Notes: a model not told the origin generated them from the sequence alone. DNA of 8,409 nt from Pseudomonadota bacterium (GCA_018241985.1 JAFECV010000075.1:1-8409); one strand, 5' to 3'. Positions 1 through 6,415 are shown, numbered from the stretch's first letter. A program made the numbers and translations.

Positions 1-1073
1 ACCCGCTGGTGCTGGCCTGGCCCCGCGGCATCGCCGCGCGCGGCGAGCTGCGTCACGGCTTCTGCCATGCGCGCGACCTGCTGCCGACGCTGCTCGACCT
101 GTGCCGCGTGGAACCGCCGACCGTGGTCGCCGGCGTGCCGCAACAGCCGGTCACCGGCCAGAGCCTGGCGGCCACGCTGGCCGACCCGGCCGCACCGGGC
201 CATACCGAGCCGCAGGTCTTCGAGATGTTCGGCCACCGCGGCATCTGGCACGCGGGCTGGAAGGCGGTGGCCTGGCACCAGAGCGGCACGCCGTTCGATG
301 CCGACCGCTGGGAGCTCTACCACCTGGAGCGGGACTTCGCCGAGAACCACGACCTCGCCGCTGCAGAGCCCGAGCGCCTGGAGCAGCTCAAGGCGCTCTG
401 GTGGCGCGAGGCCGAGGCGAACCAGGTGCTGCCGCTGGACGACCGCTTCGGCGCCCGCTTCGCCGAGAACGCGCAGCGCGCGCAAGGCGAGCGCACGCGC
501 TTCGTGTTCCACGCCGGCATGGGCCACCTGCCGAGCGACGTGGCGCCGGATTTGCGTTCGCGCGGCTATGCGCTGGAGGCCCGGGTGCTGATCCCCGAAG
601 GCGGCGCCGAGGGCGTGCTGCTCGCGCACGGCGACGCCACCAGCGGCTACAGCCTGTACCTGCAGGACGGCCATCTGGTGCACGACCTGAACGTCGGCGG
701 CGTGCACCAGATCCTGCGCTCCGAGCGCGCGGTGACGCCCGGCCACCGTCGCCTAGCTTTTCGCATGCGGCTCGGGCCGATGACGCTGTCGCCGGCTATG
801 CCCGGCCATGGCCGGATCGCGGTGCCGTCGAGCCGGCAGGCAAGCCTGTGGATCGACGACGCCTGCGTGGCCGAAGGCCCGTGTCCGCTCGGCTTCGCGA
901 CGCTGATCTCCTGGTCGGGCCTGGACATCGCGCGCGACCGCGGCAGCCCGGTATCGCATTACGCCGAGCCGTTCGCGTTCACCGGGACGCTGCAATGCGT
1001 CACGGTCGAACTGGAGCCGCAGCAGCCGCTCGACGGCAGCGGCATCGCCCGGGCCGAGATGGCGCGGCAGTGA
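1..1073 (+). CDS. Sulfatase (arylsulfatase family), C-terminal part, 5' end outside the window
   Basis: The reading frame is open from the left edge (first whole codon at base 3) and stops with TGA at 1071-1073. A GTG at base 9 is only an internal codon. The opening residues (PLVLAWPRGIAARGELRHGF, then ARDLLPTLLDL) match the part of alkaline-phosphatase-superfamily sulfatases where the product is told to be removed from 'W P G I' and 'D x x P T' segments near the end of the catalytic core. Further on, FEMFGHRGI, then WELYHLERDFAENHDLA, matches the usual 'W E L Y D L x x D P x E x x N L A' segment of these enzymes. The catalytic Cys/Ser (formylglycine) motif lies upstream and cannot be checked. 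About 190 residues follow that segment; they look beta-rich and may be a small C-terminal sandwich domain. The family hydrolyses sulfate esters; the substrate is unknown. The MFS gene follows 69 bases later on the same strand, so uptake of the substrate or export of a product is a reasonable inference. Confidence 0.85.
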   Translation, partial: PLVLAWPRGIAARGELRHGFCHARDLLPTLLDLCRVEPPTVVAGVPQQPVTGQSLAATLADPAAPGHTEPQVFEMFGHRGIWHAGWKAVAWHQSGTPFDADRWELYHLERDFAENHDLAAAEPERLEQLKALWWREAEANQVLPLDDRFGARFAENAQRAQGERTRFVFHAGMGHLPSDVAPDLRSRGYALEARVLIPEGGAEGVLLAHGDATSGYSLYLQDGHLVHDLNVGGVHQILRSERAVTPGHRRLAFRMRLGPMTLSPAMPGHGRIAVPSSRQASLWIDDACVAEGPCPLGFATLISWSGLDIARDRGSPVSHYAEPFAFTGTLQCVTVELEPQQPLDGSGIARAEMARQ

Positions 1074-1131
1074 ACCCACCCTCGCCCGCCCGCAGCCGGG
1101 CGATCGCCGAGGCCAAACCCCCGAACACCGC

Positions 1132-1136
1132 AGGAG
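1132..1136 (+). promoter_or_regulatory. Ribosome binding site of the MFS gene
   Basis: AGGAG lies 6 bases before the ATG at 1143, a good Shine-Dalgarno match at a good distance. It fixes the start of the transporter. The 69-base gap from the sulfatase stop shows no obvious terminator, so co-transcription is possible. Confidence 0.8.
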
Positions 1137-1142
1137 AGCAGC

Positions 1143-2516
1143 ATGGCAATCGTCGCAGGCATCGCACCGGGGACCGCACCCGAAATCTCCGCACTGGAAG
1201 TCCAGTACCCGCCGCGCAGCCAGGCGATCTACGCCTGCACGATCCTGTTTTTCGGCTACACGCTGGCCTTCGTCGACCGCAACGTCGTGTCGCTGCTGGT
1301 GGTGGCTATCGAGCACGACCTGGGCCTGTCGGACGTGCAGATGGGGCTGCTGCAGGGAACGGCGTTCGCGATCTTCTATTCGCTGTTCGGCTTTCCGATC
1401 GCCTGGGCGGTGGACCGCTTCAACCGCCGCAACATCGTCACCGGGGGCGTGGCCGTCTGGAGCCTGATGACCTGCATGGCGGGCCTCAGCCGCGGCTTCG
1501 CGCCGTTCTTCGGCGCGCGGGTCGGGGTCGGCGCCGGCGAAGCCGCGATCCTGCCCAGCGCCACCTCGCTGATCGCCGACTACTTTCCGCCGGCGGCGCG
1601 CGGCCGCGCGATGGGCGTGTTCGCGTCGGGCATCTACTTCGGCGCGGCGACCGCACTGATCGGCGGCGGCTTCATCCTGCACCGGCTGCACGGGCAGACC
1701 GTGACGCTGCCGCTGCTCGGAATGCTGCAGCCCTGGCAGGTCGTGCTGGTCGCGGCCGGGTCGCTCGGCCTGCCGCTGCTCGTCGCGACGCGGTTCCTGC
1801 GCGAGCCGGTGCGCGGCCATCTTCGCGGCGCCGGCGCGCGCGCCGGCCGAGGCGTGAAGCATGACGCCGCGGGCTTCTTCGCGACGCTGCGCCGCCACCC
1901 GCGCGCGATCGTCGCGCACTTCGTCGGCTTCACCGCGATGGCCTTCGCCGCCTACGGCGCGACCGCGTGGCTGCCGACCCTGTTCATGCGCGACTACGGC
2001 TGGACCGCGCAGATGGTCGGCACCCGGCTCGGCCTCTTGGCGCTCGTGCTCGGGCCGCTCGGCACCGTGGCCGGCGGCCTGCTCGCCGACCGGCTGGAAA
2101 AGGCCGGGCGCAGCGCGGGCAAGTTCCTCGTCGGCGCGCTCGCCGCCGCCTGCACCTTCGTGCCGGCGATCGCGCTGGGGCTGGCCAGCCAGGCCGGGGC
2201 CGCCTTCGCGGCGGCCGCGGTGGTGATCTTCTGCACCAGCCTGGTCTGGGGCGTCGCGCCCGGCGCGTTGCAGGAAATCGTGCACGGCTCGGTGCTCGGC
2301 CGCGTGGTCGCGGTCTACACCGCGCTGCTCAACCTCGTCGGACTCGGCCTGGGCCCGCCCAGCATCGCGCTGCTGGGCGAATCGATCGCGGGCAAGCACG
2401 GCGGCCTGGGCCTGGCCATTGCGATCATCGTGCCGGTGGCCTGCGTCATCGCGTTCCTGGCGTTCGTCACCAGCTTCTCGGCGTACAAGGCGGCTCGGGC
2501 GGATCTCGAGCGGTGA
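1143..2516 (+). CDS. MFS transporter, spinster-like
   Basis: This 457-residue membrane protein has the length and alternating hydrophobic segments of a 12-helix major facilitator. The first helix carries FVDRN (D45, R46), typical of the spinster-like and organic-anion MFS groups. The loop between helices 2 and 3 carries the MFS signature, reading GFPIAWAVDRFNRR at residues 83-96. A second signature-like stretch, GARVGVGAGEAAILPSATSL, follows at 124-143, with the helix 4/5 loop at 144-155 (ADYFPPAARGRA). MFS carriers move small solutes across the inner membrane using ion gradients; the substrate cannot be read from sequence. The start is set by AGGAG 6 bases upstream. The sulfatase immediately before it on the same strand suggests a role in handling a sulfated compound or its desulfated product, which is inference only. 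G+C is about 75% in sampled blocks, typical of the window. Confidence 0.9.
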   Translation: MAIVAGIAPGTAPEISALEVQYPPRSQAIYACTILFFGYTLAFVDRNVVSLLVVAIEHDLGLSDVQMGLLQGTAFAIFYSLFGFPIAWAVDRFNRRNIVTGGVAVWSLMTCMAGLSRGFAPFFGARVGVGAGEAAILPSATSLIADYFPPAARGRAMGVFASGIYFGAATALIGGGFILHRLHGQTVTLPLLGMLQPWQVVLVAAGSLGLPLLVATRFLREPVRGHLRGAGARAGRGVKHDAAGFFATLRRHPRAIVAHFVGFTAMAFAAYGATAWLPTLFMRDYGWTAQMVGTRLGLLALVLGPLGTVAGGLLADRLEKAGRSAGKFLVGALAAACTFVPAIALGLASQAGAAFAAAAVVIFCTSLVWGVAPGALQEIVHGSVLGRVVAVYTALLNLVGLGLGPPSIALLGESIAGKHGGLGLAIAIIVPVACVIAFLAFVTSFSAYKAARADLER

Positions 2517-2529
2517 GCGAGAGCAACCG

Positions 2530-2541
2530 GGACTTCAGTCC
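2530..2541. repeat. Small inverted repeat after the MFS gene
   Basis: GGACT-TC-AGTCC is a perfect 5-bp hairpin 14 bases after the MFS stop codon. No T-run follows on either strand, so it is not a convincing intrinsic terminator. It may be chance or a weak mRNA 3' end structure. Confidence 0.3.
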
Positions 2542-2588
2542 TCCCTGCCTCGAATCTCCCTGCCCTTGAGTGAGTTGGCTGTTCGTTG

Positions 2589-2599
2589 CGCCTAAGGCG
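2589..2599. repeat. 11-bp palindrome between the MFS gene and mqsRA
   Basis: CGCCT-A-AGGCG is perfect, with a single central base. It lies in the 159-base gap between the MFS stop and mqsR, about 42 bases before the mqsRA -35 box. No known operator matches. It could mark the left edge of the transferred mqsRA segment or be chance. Confidence 0.25.
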
Positions 2600-2640
2600 G
2601 CATGTGAGCCGGAACCACCGAAAATTCCGCACTAACCAAC

Positions 2641-2669
2641 TTGCCAATTCATACCAACTAGGTTAGAAT
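2641..2669 (+). promoter_or_regulatory. Sigma-70 promoter of mqsRA
   Basis: TTGCCA (2641-2646) and TAGAAT (2664-2669) each match the -35 and -10 consensus at five of six bases and are exactly 17 bases apart. The block around it is only about 45% G+C, far below the flanks. The first transcribed base would be at about 2676, which is the G of the mqsR GTG start, so the message is probably leaderless. This is a motif reading; no transcript data are available. Confidence 0.75.
2652..2664 (+). promoter_or_regulatory. Candidate MqsA operator in the promoter spacer
   Basis: TACCAACTAGGTT has the layout ACC-N5-GGT and matches, as I recall it, the E. coli mqsRA palindrome (AACCT-N3-AGGTT) at 9 of 13 positions, with a perfect right half. 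It sits between the -35 and -10 boxes and touches the first base of the -10, so bound antitoxin would block RNA polymerase. A second ACCAACT copy at 2635-2641, 18 bases upstream, could be a half-site. Autoregulation by MqsA is established for the E. coli family member; here it is inferred. Confidence 0.55.
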
Positions 2670-2675
2670 GCATTT

Positions 2676-2972
2676 GTGGAGAAACCGACCCCGCATTGCA
2701 AGCTGACCGTAGTCAAAGCCTTCGTAGAAGCGGGCAAAGTTCGCGCAACCCGCTCGGCCAGAATTGGAGCCGCTGCATTGGGGTTGGAGTTTTCCGACAT
2801 GCTGGCCGTGGTGATGGCGCTGACGCCAGCGGACTTCTACAAGAGCATGACCACCCATGCCGACTACACGGTATGGCAGGACGTGTACCGCCCAAGCACG
2901 CAGGCGGGCGACGTGTACCTGAAACTGACGGTTATCGATGACGTGCTGATCGTGTCCTTCAAGGAGCTATGA
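2676..2972 (+). CDS. mqsR: MqsR mRNA interferase toxin of the MqsRA type II toxin-antitoxin system
   Basis: At 98 residues it has the same length as E. coli MqsR and aligns along its whole length without gaps. Shared stretches include DFYKSMTT (53-60), WQDVYRP (67-73) and DVLIVSFKE (89-97). The residues reported as the RNase active site in E. coli, K56, Q68 and Y81, are all present at the same positions, so the toxin looks intact. The E. coli enzyme is a ribosome-independent, RelE-fold endoribonuclease that cuts mRNA at GC[A/U] sites. The GTG start is forced: in this frame the codon four positions upstream (2664-2666) is a TAG stop, and the nearby ATG at 2668 is in another frame. No Shine-Dalgarno sequence is visible. 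The gene overlaps the ORF of its antitoxin by 4 bases. Toxin-before-antitoxin order is the normal, reversed order for this family. Its G+C of about 60% suggests transfer. Confidence 0.96.
   Translation: MEKPTPHCKLTVVKAFVEAGKVRATRSARIGAAALGLEFSDMLAVVMALTPADFYKSMTTHADYTVWQDVYRPSTQAGDVYLKLTVIDDVLIVSFKEL
2961..2966 (+). promoter_or_regulatory. Ribosome binding site of mqsA
   Basis: AAGGAG lies inside the last codons of mqsR. It is 2 bases from the ATG at 2969 and 8 bases from the in-frame ATG at 2975. The second distance is optimal, so this site favours 2975 as the real antitoxin start. Confidence 0.7.
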
Positions 2973-2974
2973 AC

Positions 2975-3376
2975 ATGAAATGTCCTGTTTGCGGCGCAGC
3001 GGAGCTGATCCACGACACTCGCGACCTGCCGTACACCTACAAGGGCGAAACCACTGTGATTCCTGCGGTGACGGCTGATTTTTGCCCTGCGTGCGATGAG
3101 TCCATCACCGACATGGCCGAAACCGAGCGCGTCATGCGCGAGATGCAGGCGTTCAACAAGCAGGTGAACGCGGCCATCGTCGACCCTGCCTTCATCGTCA
3201 ACGTGCGCAAAAAGCTCGACCTCGGCCAGCGCGAAGCCGCCGAAATCTTTGGCGGCGGCGTCAATGCCTTCTCGCGCTACGAGAACGGCAAGACCAAGCC
3301 GCCGCTGGCCTTGGTCAAGTTGTTCAAGCTGCTGGATCGTCACCCCGACCTGCTCAACGAGGTCAAAACCGCCTAG
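2975..3376 (+). CDS. mqsA: MqsA antitoxin and transcriptional repressor
   Basis: This 133-residue protein (135 if started at 2969) is collinear with E. coli MqsA. The N-terminal zinc domain has C3-x2-C6 and C37-x2-C40, the same numbering as E. coli when the start is at 2975. The C-terminal Xre-type helix-turn-helix contains the family hallmark GGGVNAFSRYENGKT (93-107), with the DNA-reading residues N97 and R101 conserved. MqsA neutralises MqsR by binding through its N-terminal half and represses its own operon through its C-terminal half. It ends HPDLLNEV plus three residues. Start choice: the ATG at 2969 overlaps the mqsR stop but leaves only 2 bases to AAGGAG, whereas 2975 leaves 8. The stop TAG (3374-3376) directly abuts the stop codon of the convergent GTPase gene, leaving no room for a terminator. 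Confidence 0.95.
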   Translation: MKCPVCGAAELIHDTRDLPYTYKGETTVIPAVTADFCPACDESITDMAETERVMREMQAFNKQVNAAIVDPAFIVNVRKKLDLGQREAAEIFGGGVNAFSRYENGKTKPPLALVKLFKLLDRHPDLLNEVKTA

Positions 3377-4804
3377 CTACCCAGGCAGCCGGCCGCGAAC
3401 GTCCGGACCGCCGGCGCGGTCGAGCCCCTGATCCAGCAGCCGCGCCAGTTCGGTCTCCAGTTCGGCGCGCTCGGCGTTGCGCCTGGCGCGCCGGCCCGTG
3501 GCGCGCTCCCATTCGGGGTGGCCGCGGGCGGGCTCGAGCGCGCGCACCACGGGGCGCAGCTCGCCGGCGGGGTCGCCGGCCTGGGCGCTGAGCTCGAGGC
3601 GCGCGATGGCGGCGTGGCCGCGCTCGGCGAGCGCGCGGACGGCGTCCAGCAGATGGCCGGCCAGCAGCCACAGCACCGGGTCCTCCACCGTCAGTTCCTG
3701 CACGCCGGCCATGCGGTTTTCCAGCTTGCGCCAGAGGGGCCGCCAGCCACCGGACGCGGCGCCGCCCAGCGTGGCGCCCAGCGCGCTGGCCGCGCCCAAT
3801 GACAGGCCGGCCAGCGCCACGTCGGCCACGGCGCCCAGGCCGGCGCCGATCAGCGCGCCGGTGCCCAGGCGCTTGCCGGCTTCCTTCAGCAGCTCGGGGT
3901 TGAACAGGTCGTCCTGCCAGCGGCCGGCGAGTTCGGGCAGATCGGCCAGTTCGGCGTCGCCGGGGCGGAAGGCGAACAGCGCCAGCAGCTCGTCGATGGC
4001 GCGGCGGGCGTGGCGGCGCACCTCGTCCTGGAAGGCGCGCACGAAGGCCCGCTGGCGCAGTTTGTCGGCGAACTCATGCGCCGGCAGGCTGCGGCGCATG
4101 GCGGCGACGTCGATCAGGCCGGCGGCGACCACGCGGCACGCGGCGCGCCGGCGCTCGCGCGCTTCCAGCGCCAGCGCATCGACGATGCCGGCGAGCTGCT
4201 GGCGGCGCGCCGGCAGCAGCGTGCCCAGGTCGCCGTAGAGCTGGCGCTCGGCGCCGACGAACGGGGCGACGGCGTCGAACGCGACCCGCGCATGCAGGTT
4301 GCCCTCCTCCAGCGCCTGGTGCCAGTCGCGCTGGCGGCTGGCCGGATCGCGCACGAAGTTGAGCACCGGCATGATGGGCTTGGCGCACCAGGCGAGGATT
4401 TCTGCTTCAGCCCGGTACTTCGGCAGCACCGGCTCGCGCGTGTCGATCACCAGCATGGCGGCGTCGGCCTGGTCGACCAGCGCGCGCAGCACCTTGGCCT
4501 CCTGCTCGAAGGCGGCGCGCGCCTCGGGGCCGCGCAGGAAGGCGCGCACGCGCTCGGGGCGCGAATCCCCGGGCAGCGCGCGCAGGTACTCCAGCAGCGC
4601 CACCGAATCCTCCAGCCCCGGCGTGTCGATGAAGCGCACCGCCACCCGGCCGTCCAGCCGCAGATCGATCGCCTCGGCATGGCGCGTGATGCCGGGCCGC
4701 TCGGACACCTCGCCGAAGTCCGCCCGGCGCGTGAGCGTGCGCAGCAGCGAGGTCTTGCCCGCGTTGGTGTGGCCGACGATGGCAACTTGCAGCGGTTCAG
4801 CCAT
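3377..4804 (-). CDS. DUF3482-type GTPase
   Basis: This 475-residue protein has an N-terminal TRAFAC-class GTPase domain. G1 is GHTNAGKT (11-18), the switch I region is PGITRHAEA (37-45, T40 a candidate G2 Thr), and G3 is DTPG (60-63). The place of G4 (NKxD) is taken by NFVRD (149-153), lacking the Lys, which I recall as a feature of the DUF3482 group. After a helical middle part there is a Gly/Ala-rich hydrophobic stretch at 313-353, resembling glycine-zipper or membrane-inserting segments, then a charged helical tail. Its ATG overlaps the end of the DUF2868 gene by 8 bases (ATGGCTGA), with no clear Shine-Dalgarno, so the two are probably translationally coupled and cooperate. Function is unknown; a membrane-associated regulatory or remodelling GTPase is a guess. 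The 3' end abuts mqsA. Length is ordinary and no frameshift was seen. Confidence 0.9.
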   Translation of the reverse strand: MAEPLQVAIVGHTNAGKTSLLRTLTRRADFGEVSERPGITRHAEAIDLRLDGRVAVRFIDTPGLEDSVALLEYLRALPGDSRPERVRAFLRGPEARAAFEQEAKVLRALVDQADAAMLVIDTREPVLPKYRAEAEILAWCAKPIMPVLNFVRDPASRQRDWHQALEEGNLHARVAFDAVAPFVGAERQLYGDLGTLLPARRQQLAGIVDALALEARERRRAACRVVAAGLIDVAAMRRSLPAHEFADKLRQRAFVRAFQDEVRRHARRAIDELLALFAFRPGDAELADLPELAGRWQDDLFNPELLKEAGKRLGTGALIGAGLGAVADVALAGLSLGAASALGATLGGAASGGWRPLWRKLENRMAGVQELTVEDPVLWLLAGHLLDAVRALAERGHAAIARLELSAQAGDPAGELRPVVRALEPARGHPEWERATGRRARRNAERAELETELARLLDQGLDRAGGPDVRGRLPG

Positions 4805-6299
4805 GGCCGGATGCTATCCATTCCGAAGCAGCCTGCGCAGATTCCACCAGCGTTACAGCCACGAACCGCTCCGAAACGGCCCATTCGCGCCAGCGCTGCA
4901 CGGCGGCCTCGGGCACAGGCGTGCCGCCCGCCGTGAGCCAGATCGCGGTGCGCTCCGCCAGCGCGGACGCTTCGCGCACGAAGCGCGCGGTGCCGCGGTC
5001 CGGGCTGGACGGCGCATGGCACACCAGCAGCAACGCGGCAGGCCGCTGCGCGCGCAATTCCTGAAGGGCCTGCGCGCGCTCGGCTGCGCCACCGGCCACG
5101 CGCAGCGGCGGCGCGCCGGCGGCGGACAGGCTGGCTGGCAGGCCGGCGGGAGGCCATGGCCCGTCGGGCGGCAACTCGAACCCGATCACCGCTGGCGCAC
5201 CGGGCGCACCCGGAACACCCCGCGCGCCGACCGGCAGGGTCGCGGCCGGCGCCGAAGCGGCAGCCGTATGCGGCGCGGCCGGGTCGATCACCCGCGGCGG
5301 CGGCTCCAGCGCATCCAGCCGCGCCACGATGCGGCGCACGCCGGGGTCGGTCATGTCCACCTGCTCCATGCGCCCCACCCCGGCGCGCCAGCGCCACAGG
5401 CTAAAAGTGACCAGCAGCGCGCGCGGCAGCAGGCCGTACACCGCCACGCAGCCGATCAGCCACCAGGCCCATTCGCGCTGGCCGCCGGCCGAGAGATTCG
5501 CCGCCGCGCCGGCGTTGCCGACCTGCTGCACGGCGGCGGCGCCCGGCACCGGAAAACCCAGCGCGGCCGGCAACAGGCCGGTGGCGTGCACGAAGTGCTG
5601 GAAGAAGCCGGCGCTCAGGATCGTGGTCTCCCACGACAGGCGGTAGTCGTGAAAGGAAAACGCGAACATCAGCACCGCGAGCGTGATGCCGAAGGCCAGC
5701 GTCCAGATGCCGTGGCTGAGCATGCCCGTGAGCCACGGCCACAGGCGATTGCGCCGCAAGAGGCCGGTGAAGGCCGACAGCAGCGTGAGCGCGTGCGGCC
5801 CGCGGTCCAGCGGCAGCCGTGCCGCGAGATTCAGCGCGAGGCGCCCGAACGACCAGCCGCCGGCGCCGCCGCGGTGGCCCGCGAGCGACCAGGCCAGCCC
5901 CAGCAGCCACGCCAGCAGCGTGAACGCGTGCAAGCCCAGCAGGCTGACGAAGGCCGCGACGGCATTGATGCTGCGGTCCGGCGCCAGCACGCCGCGCGCC
6001 GCGCCCAGGCCGGCCAGCGCCACCAGCAGCGCGAGCAACGCCACCACCCAGCCCAGGGCGTGGCGCCAGCGCGCCAGCTCCTGCGGCAGGCCCAGGCGCT
6101 GGCCCAGCAGCCATGCGCGCGTGCGCACCTGCAGAGCGCGCGTGGGCGCGGTGTGAAAGGCCTCGCGCAGTTCGGCCTGATCGTCGAGCGGGCCGGCGGT
6201 CTCGATGTCGTCCACGGCCGCGGCCACCACGGCGCCGGCCAGCGGACTGGGCGCCGGGGTACGCGAAGGCGCGGTGGGCAAAGGGATGGCTGACGGCAT
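4797..6299 (-). CDS. DUF2868 membrane protein, partner of the GTPase
   Basis: This 500-residue protein is recognised as DUF2868-like by layout and by its place just upstream of a DUF3482 GTPase, a pairing familiar from betaproteobacteria. Hydrophobic helices are seen at about 82-100, 111-137, 194-215 and 279-300, so four membrane spans are likely, with a further amphipathic stretch near 226-248. The C-terminal 200 residues are soluble-looking and include IGFELPPDGPWPP (about 367-379) and a later CHAPSSPDRGTARF segment. No enzymatic motif can be named. The start is uncertain: the ATG at 6299 has no Shine-Dalgarno, the first 20 residues are Pro/Ala-rich and low in complexity, and family similarity seems to begin near residues 24-30, where GTG codons occur. 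It is first in a two-gene operon with the GTPase. Confidence 0.85.
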   Translation of the reverse strand: MPSAIPLPTAPSRTPAPSPLAGAVVAAAVDDIETAGPLDDQAELREAFHTAPTRALQVRTRAWLLGQRLGLPQELARWRHALGWVVALLALLVALAGLGAARGVLAPDRSINAVAAFVSLLGLHAFTLLAWLLGLAWSLAGHRGGAGGWSFGRLALNLAARLPLDRGPHALTLLSAFTGLLRRNRLWPWLTGMLSHGIWTLAFGITLAVLMFAFSFHDYRLSWETTILSAGFFQHFVHATGLLPAALGFPVPGAAAVQQVGNAGAAANLSAGGQREWAWWLIGCVAVYGLLPRALLVTFSLWRWRAGVGRMEQVDMTDPGVRRIVARLDALEPPPRVIDPAAPHTAAASAPAATLPVGARGVPGAPGAPAVIGFELPPDGPWPPAGLPASLSAAGAPPLRVAGGAAERAQALQELRAQRPAALLLVCHAPSSPDRGTARFVREASALAERTAIWLTAGGTPVPEAAVQRWREWAVSERFVAVTLVESAQAASEWIASGHG

Positions 6300-6311
6300 G
6301 GTGGTGATTGG

Positions 6312-6326
6312 CGGGGATTATCCCCG
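6312..6326. repeat. 15-bp perfect palindrome near the DUF2868 start
   Basis: CGGGGAT-T-ATCCCCG has 7-bp arms around one base and lies 12 bases upstream of the DUF2868 ATG. On the minus strand it contains GATAAT, a five-of-six match to a -10 box, but no good -35 was found at 16-18 bases. It could be an operator over a promoter or a short hairpin at the start of the message; the regulator is unknown. Confidence 0.4.
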
Positions 6327-6354
6327 TGCCCACTGCCATCGCCAGCGCTGCCGA

Positions 6355-6375
6355 TCGCTATGGTTTACATAGCGA
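6355..6375. repeat. Perfect hairpin, probable lineage-typical short repeat
   Basis: TCGCTATG-GTTTA-CATAGCGA has 8-bp perfect arms and a 5-base loop. The core GCTAT...TTT...ATAGC resembles a short intergenic hairpin that I recall as very frequent in Comamonadaceae genomes; this is memory, not a search. It lies between the transglutaminase and DUF2868 genes, three bases from a second hairpin. Confidence 0.5.
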
Positions 6376-6378
6376 CAT

Positions 6379-6397
6379 GCCAAGGCCATGCCTTGGC
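6379..6397. repeat. Second perfect hairpin, adjacent to the first
   Basis: GCCAAGGC-CAT-GCCTTGGC has 8-bp perfect arms and a 3-base loop. No T-run follows on either strand, so it is not a standard terminator. Together with 6355-6375 it would make a tandem double hairpin in the transcript leading into the DUF2868 gene if that transcript starts upstream of it. Confidence 0.5.
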
Positions 6398-6415
6398 TGC
6401 AGGCCGATTCCTTAT

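Noticed and set aside
101..1864. 587-codon plus-strand open frame crossing the sulfatase stop and the MFS start
   Set aside because: It is Arg/Ala/Gly-rich nonsense in the wrong frame, and the overlapping frames have clear family matches.
753..2399. 548-codon open frame on the minus strand opposite the sulfatase and MFS genes
   Set aside because: Its composition is Arg/Ala/Glu/Gly-rich and low in hydrophobic residues, with no domain. It is antisense to two convincing genes and follows from high G+C at third positions.
2581..2666. Possible integron attC-like site before mqsRA (CTAACC at 2632, GGTTAG at 2661, palindrome at 2589)
   Set aside because: The 6-bp inverted repeat and the palindrome lack the ordered core sites of attC, no matching site follows mqsA, and no integrase is present. 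The GGTTAG arm is better explained by the promoter and operator.
2668..2670. ATG just upstream of mqsR as its start codon
   Set aside because: It is in a different frame. The mqsR frame has a stop at 2664-2666, so GTG at 2676 is the only start that gives the full family length.
4299..6293. 664-codon open frame on the plus strand opposite the DUF2868 and GTPase genes
   Set aside because: It is rich in Arg, Ala, Gln and Ser with no recognisable fold, and is an antisense shadow of two well-supported genes.
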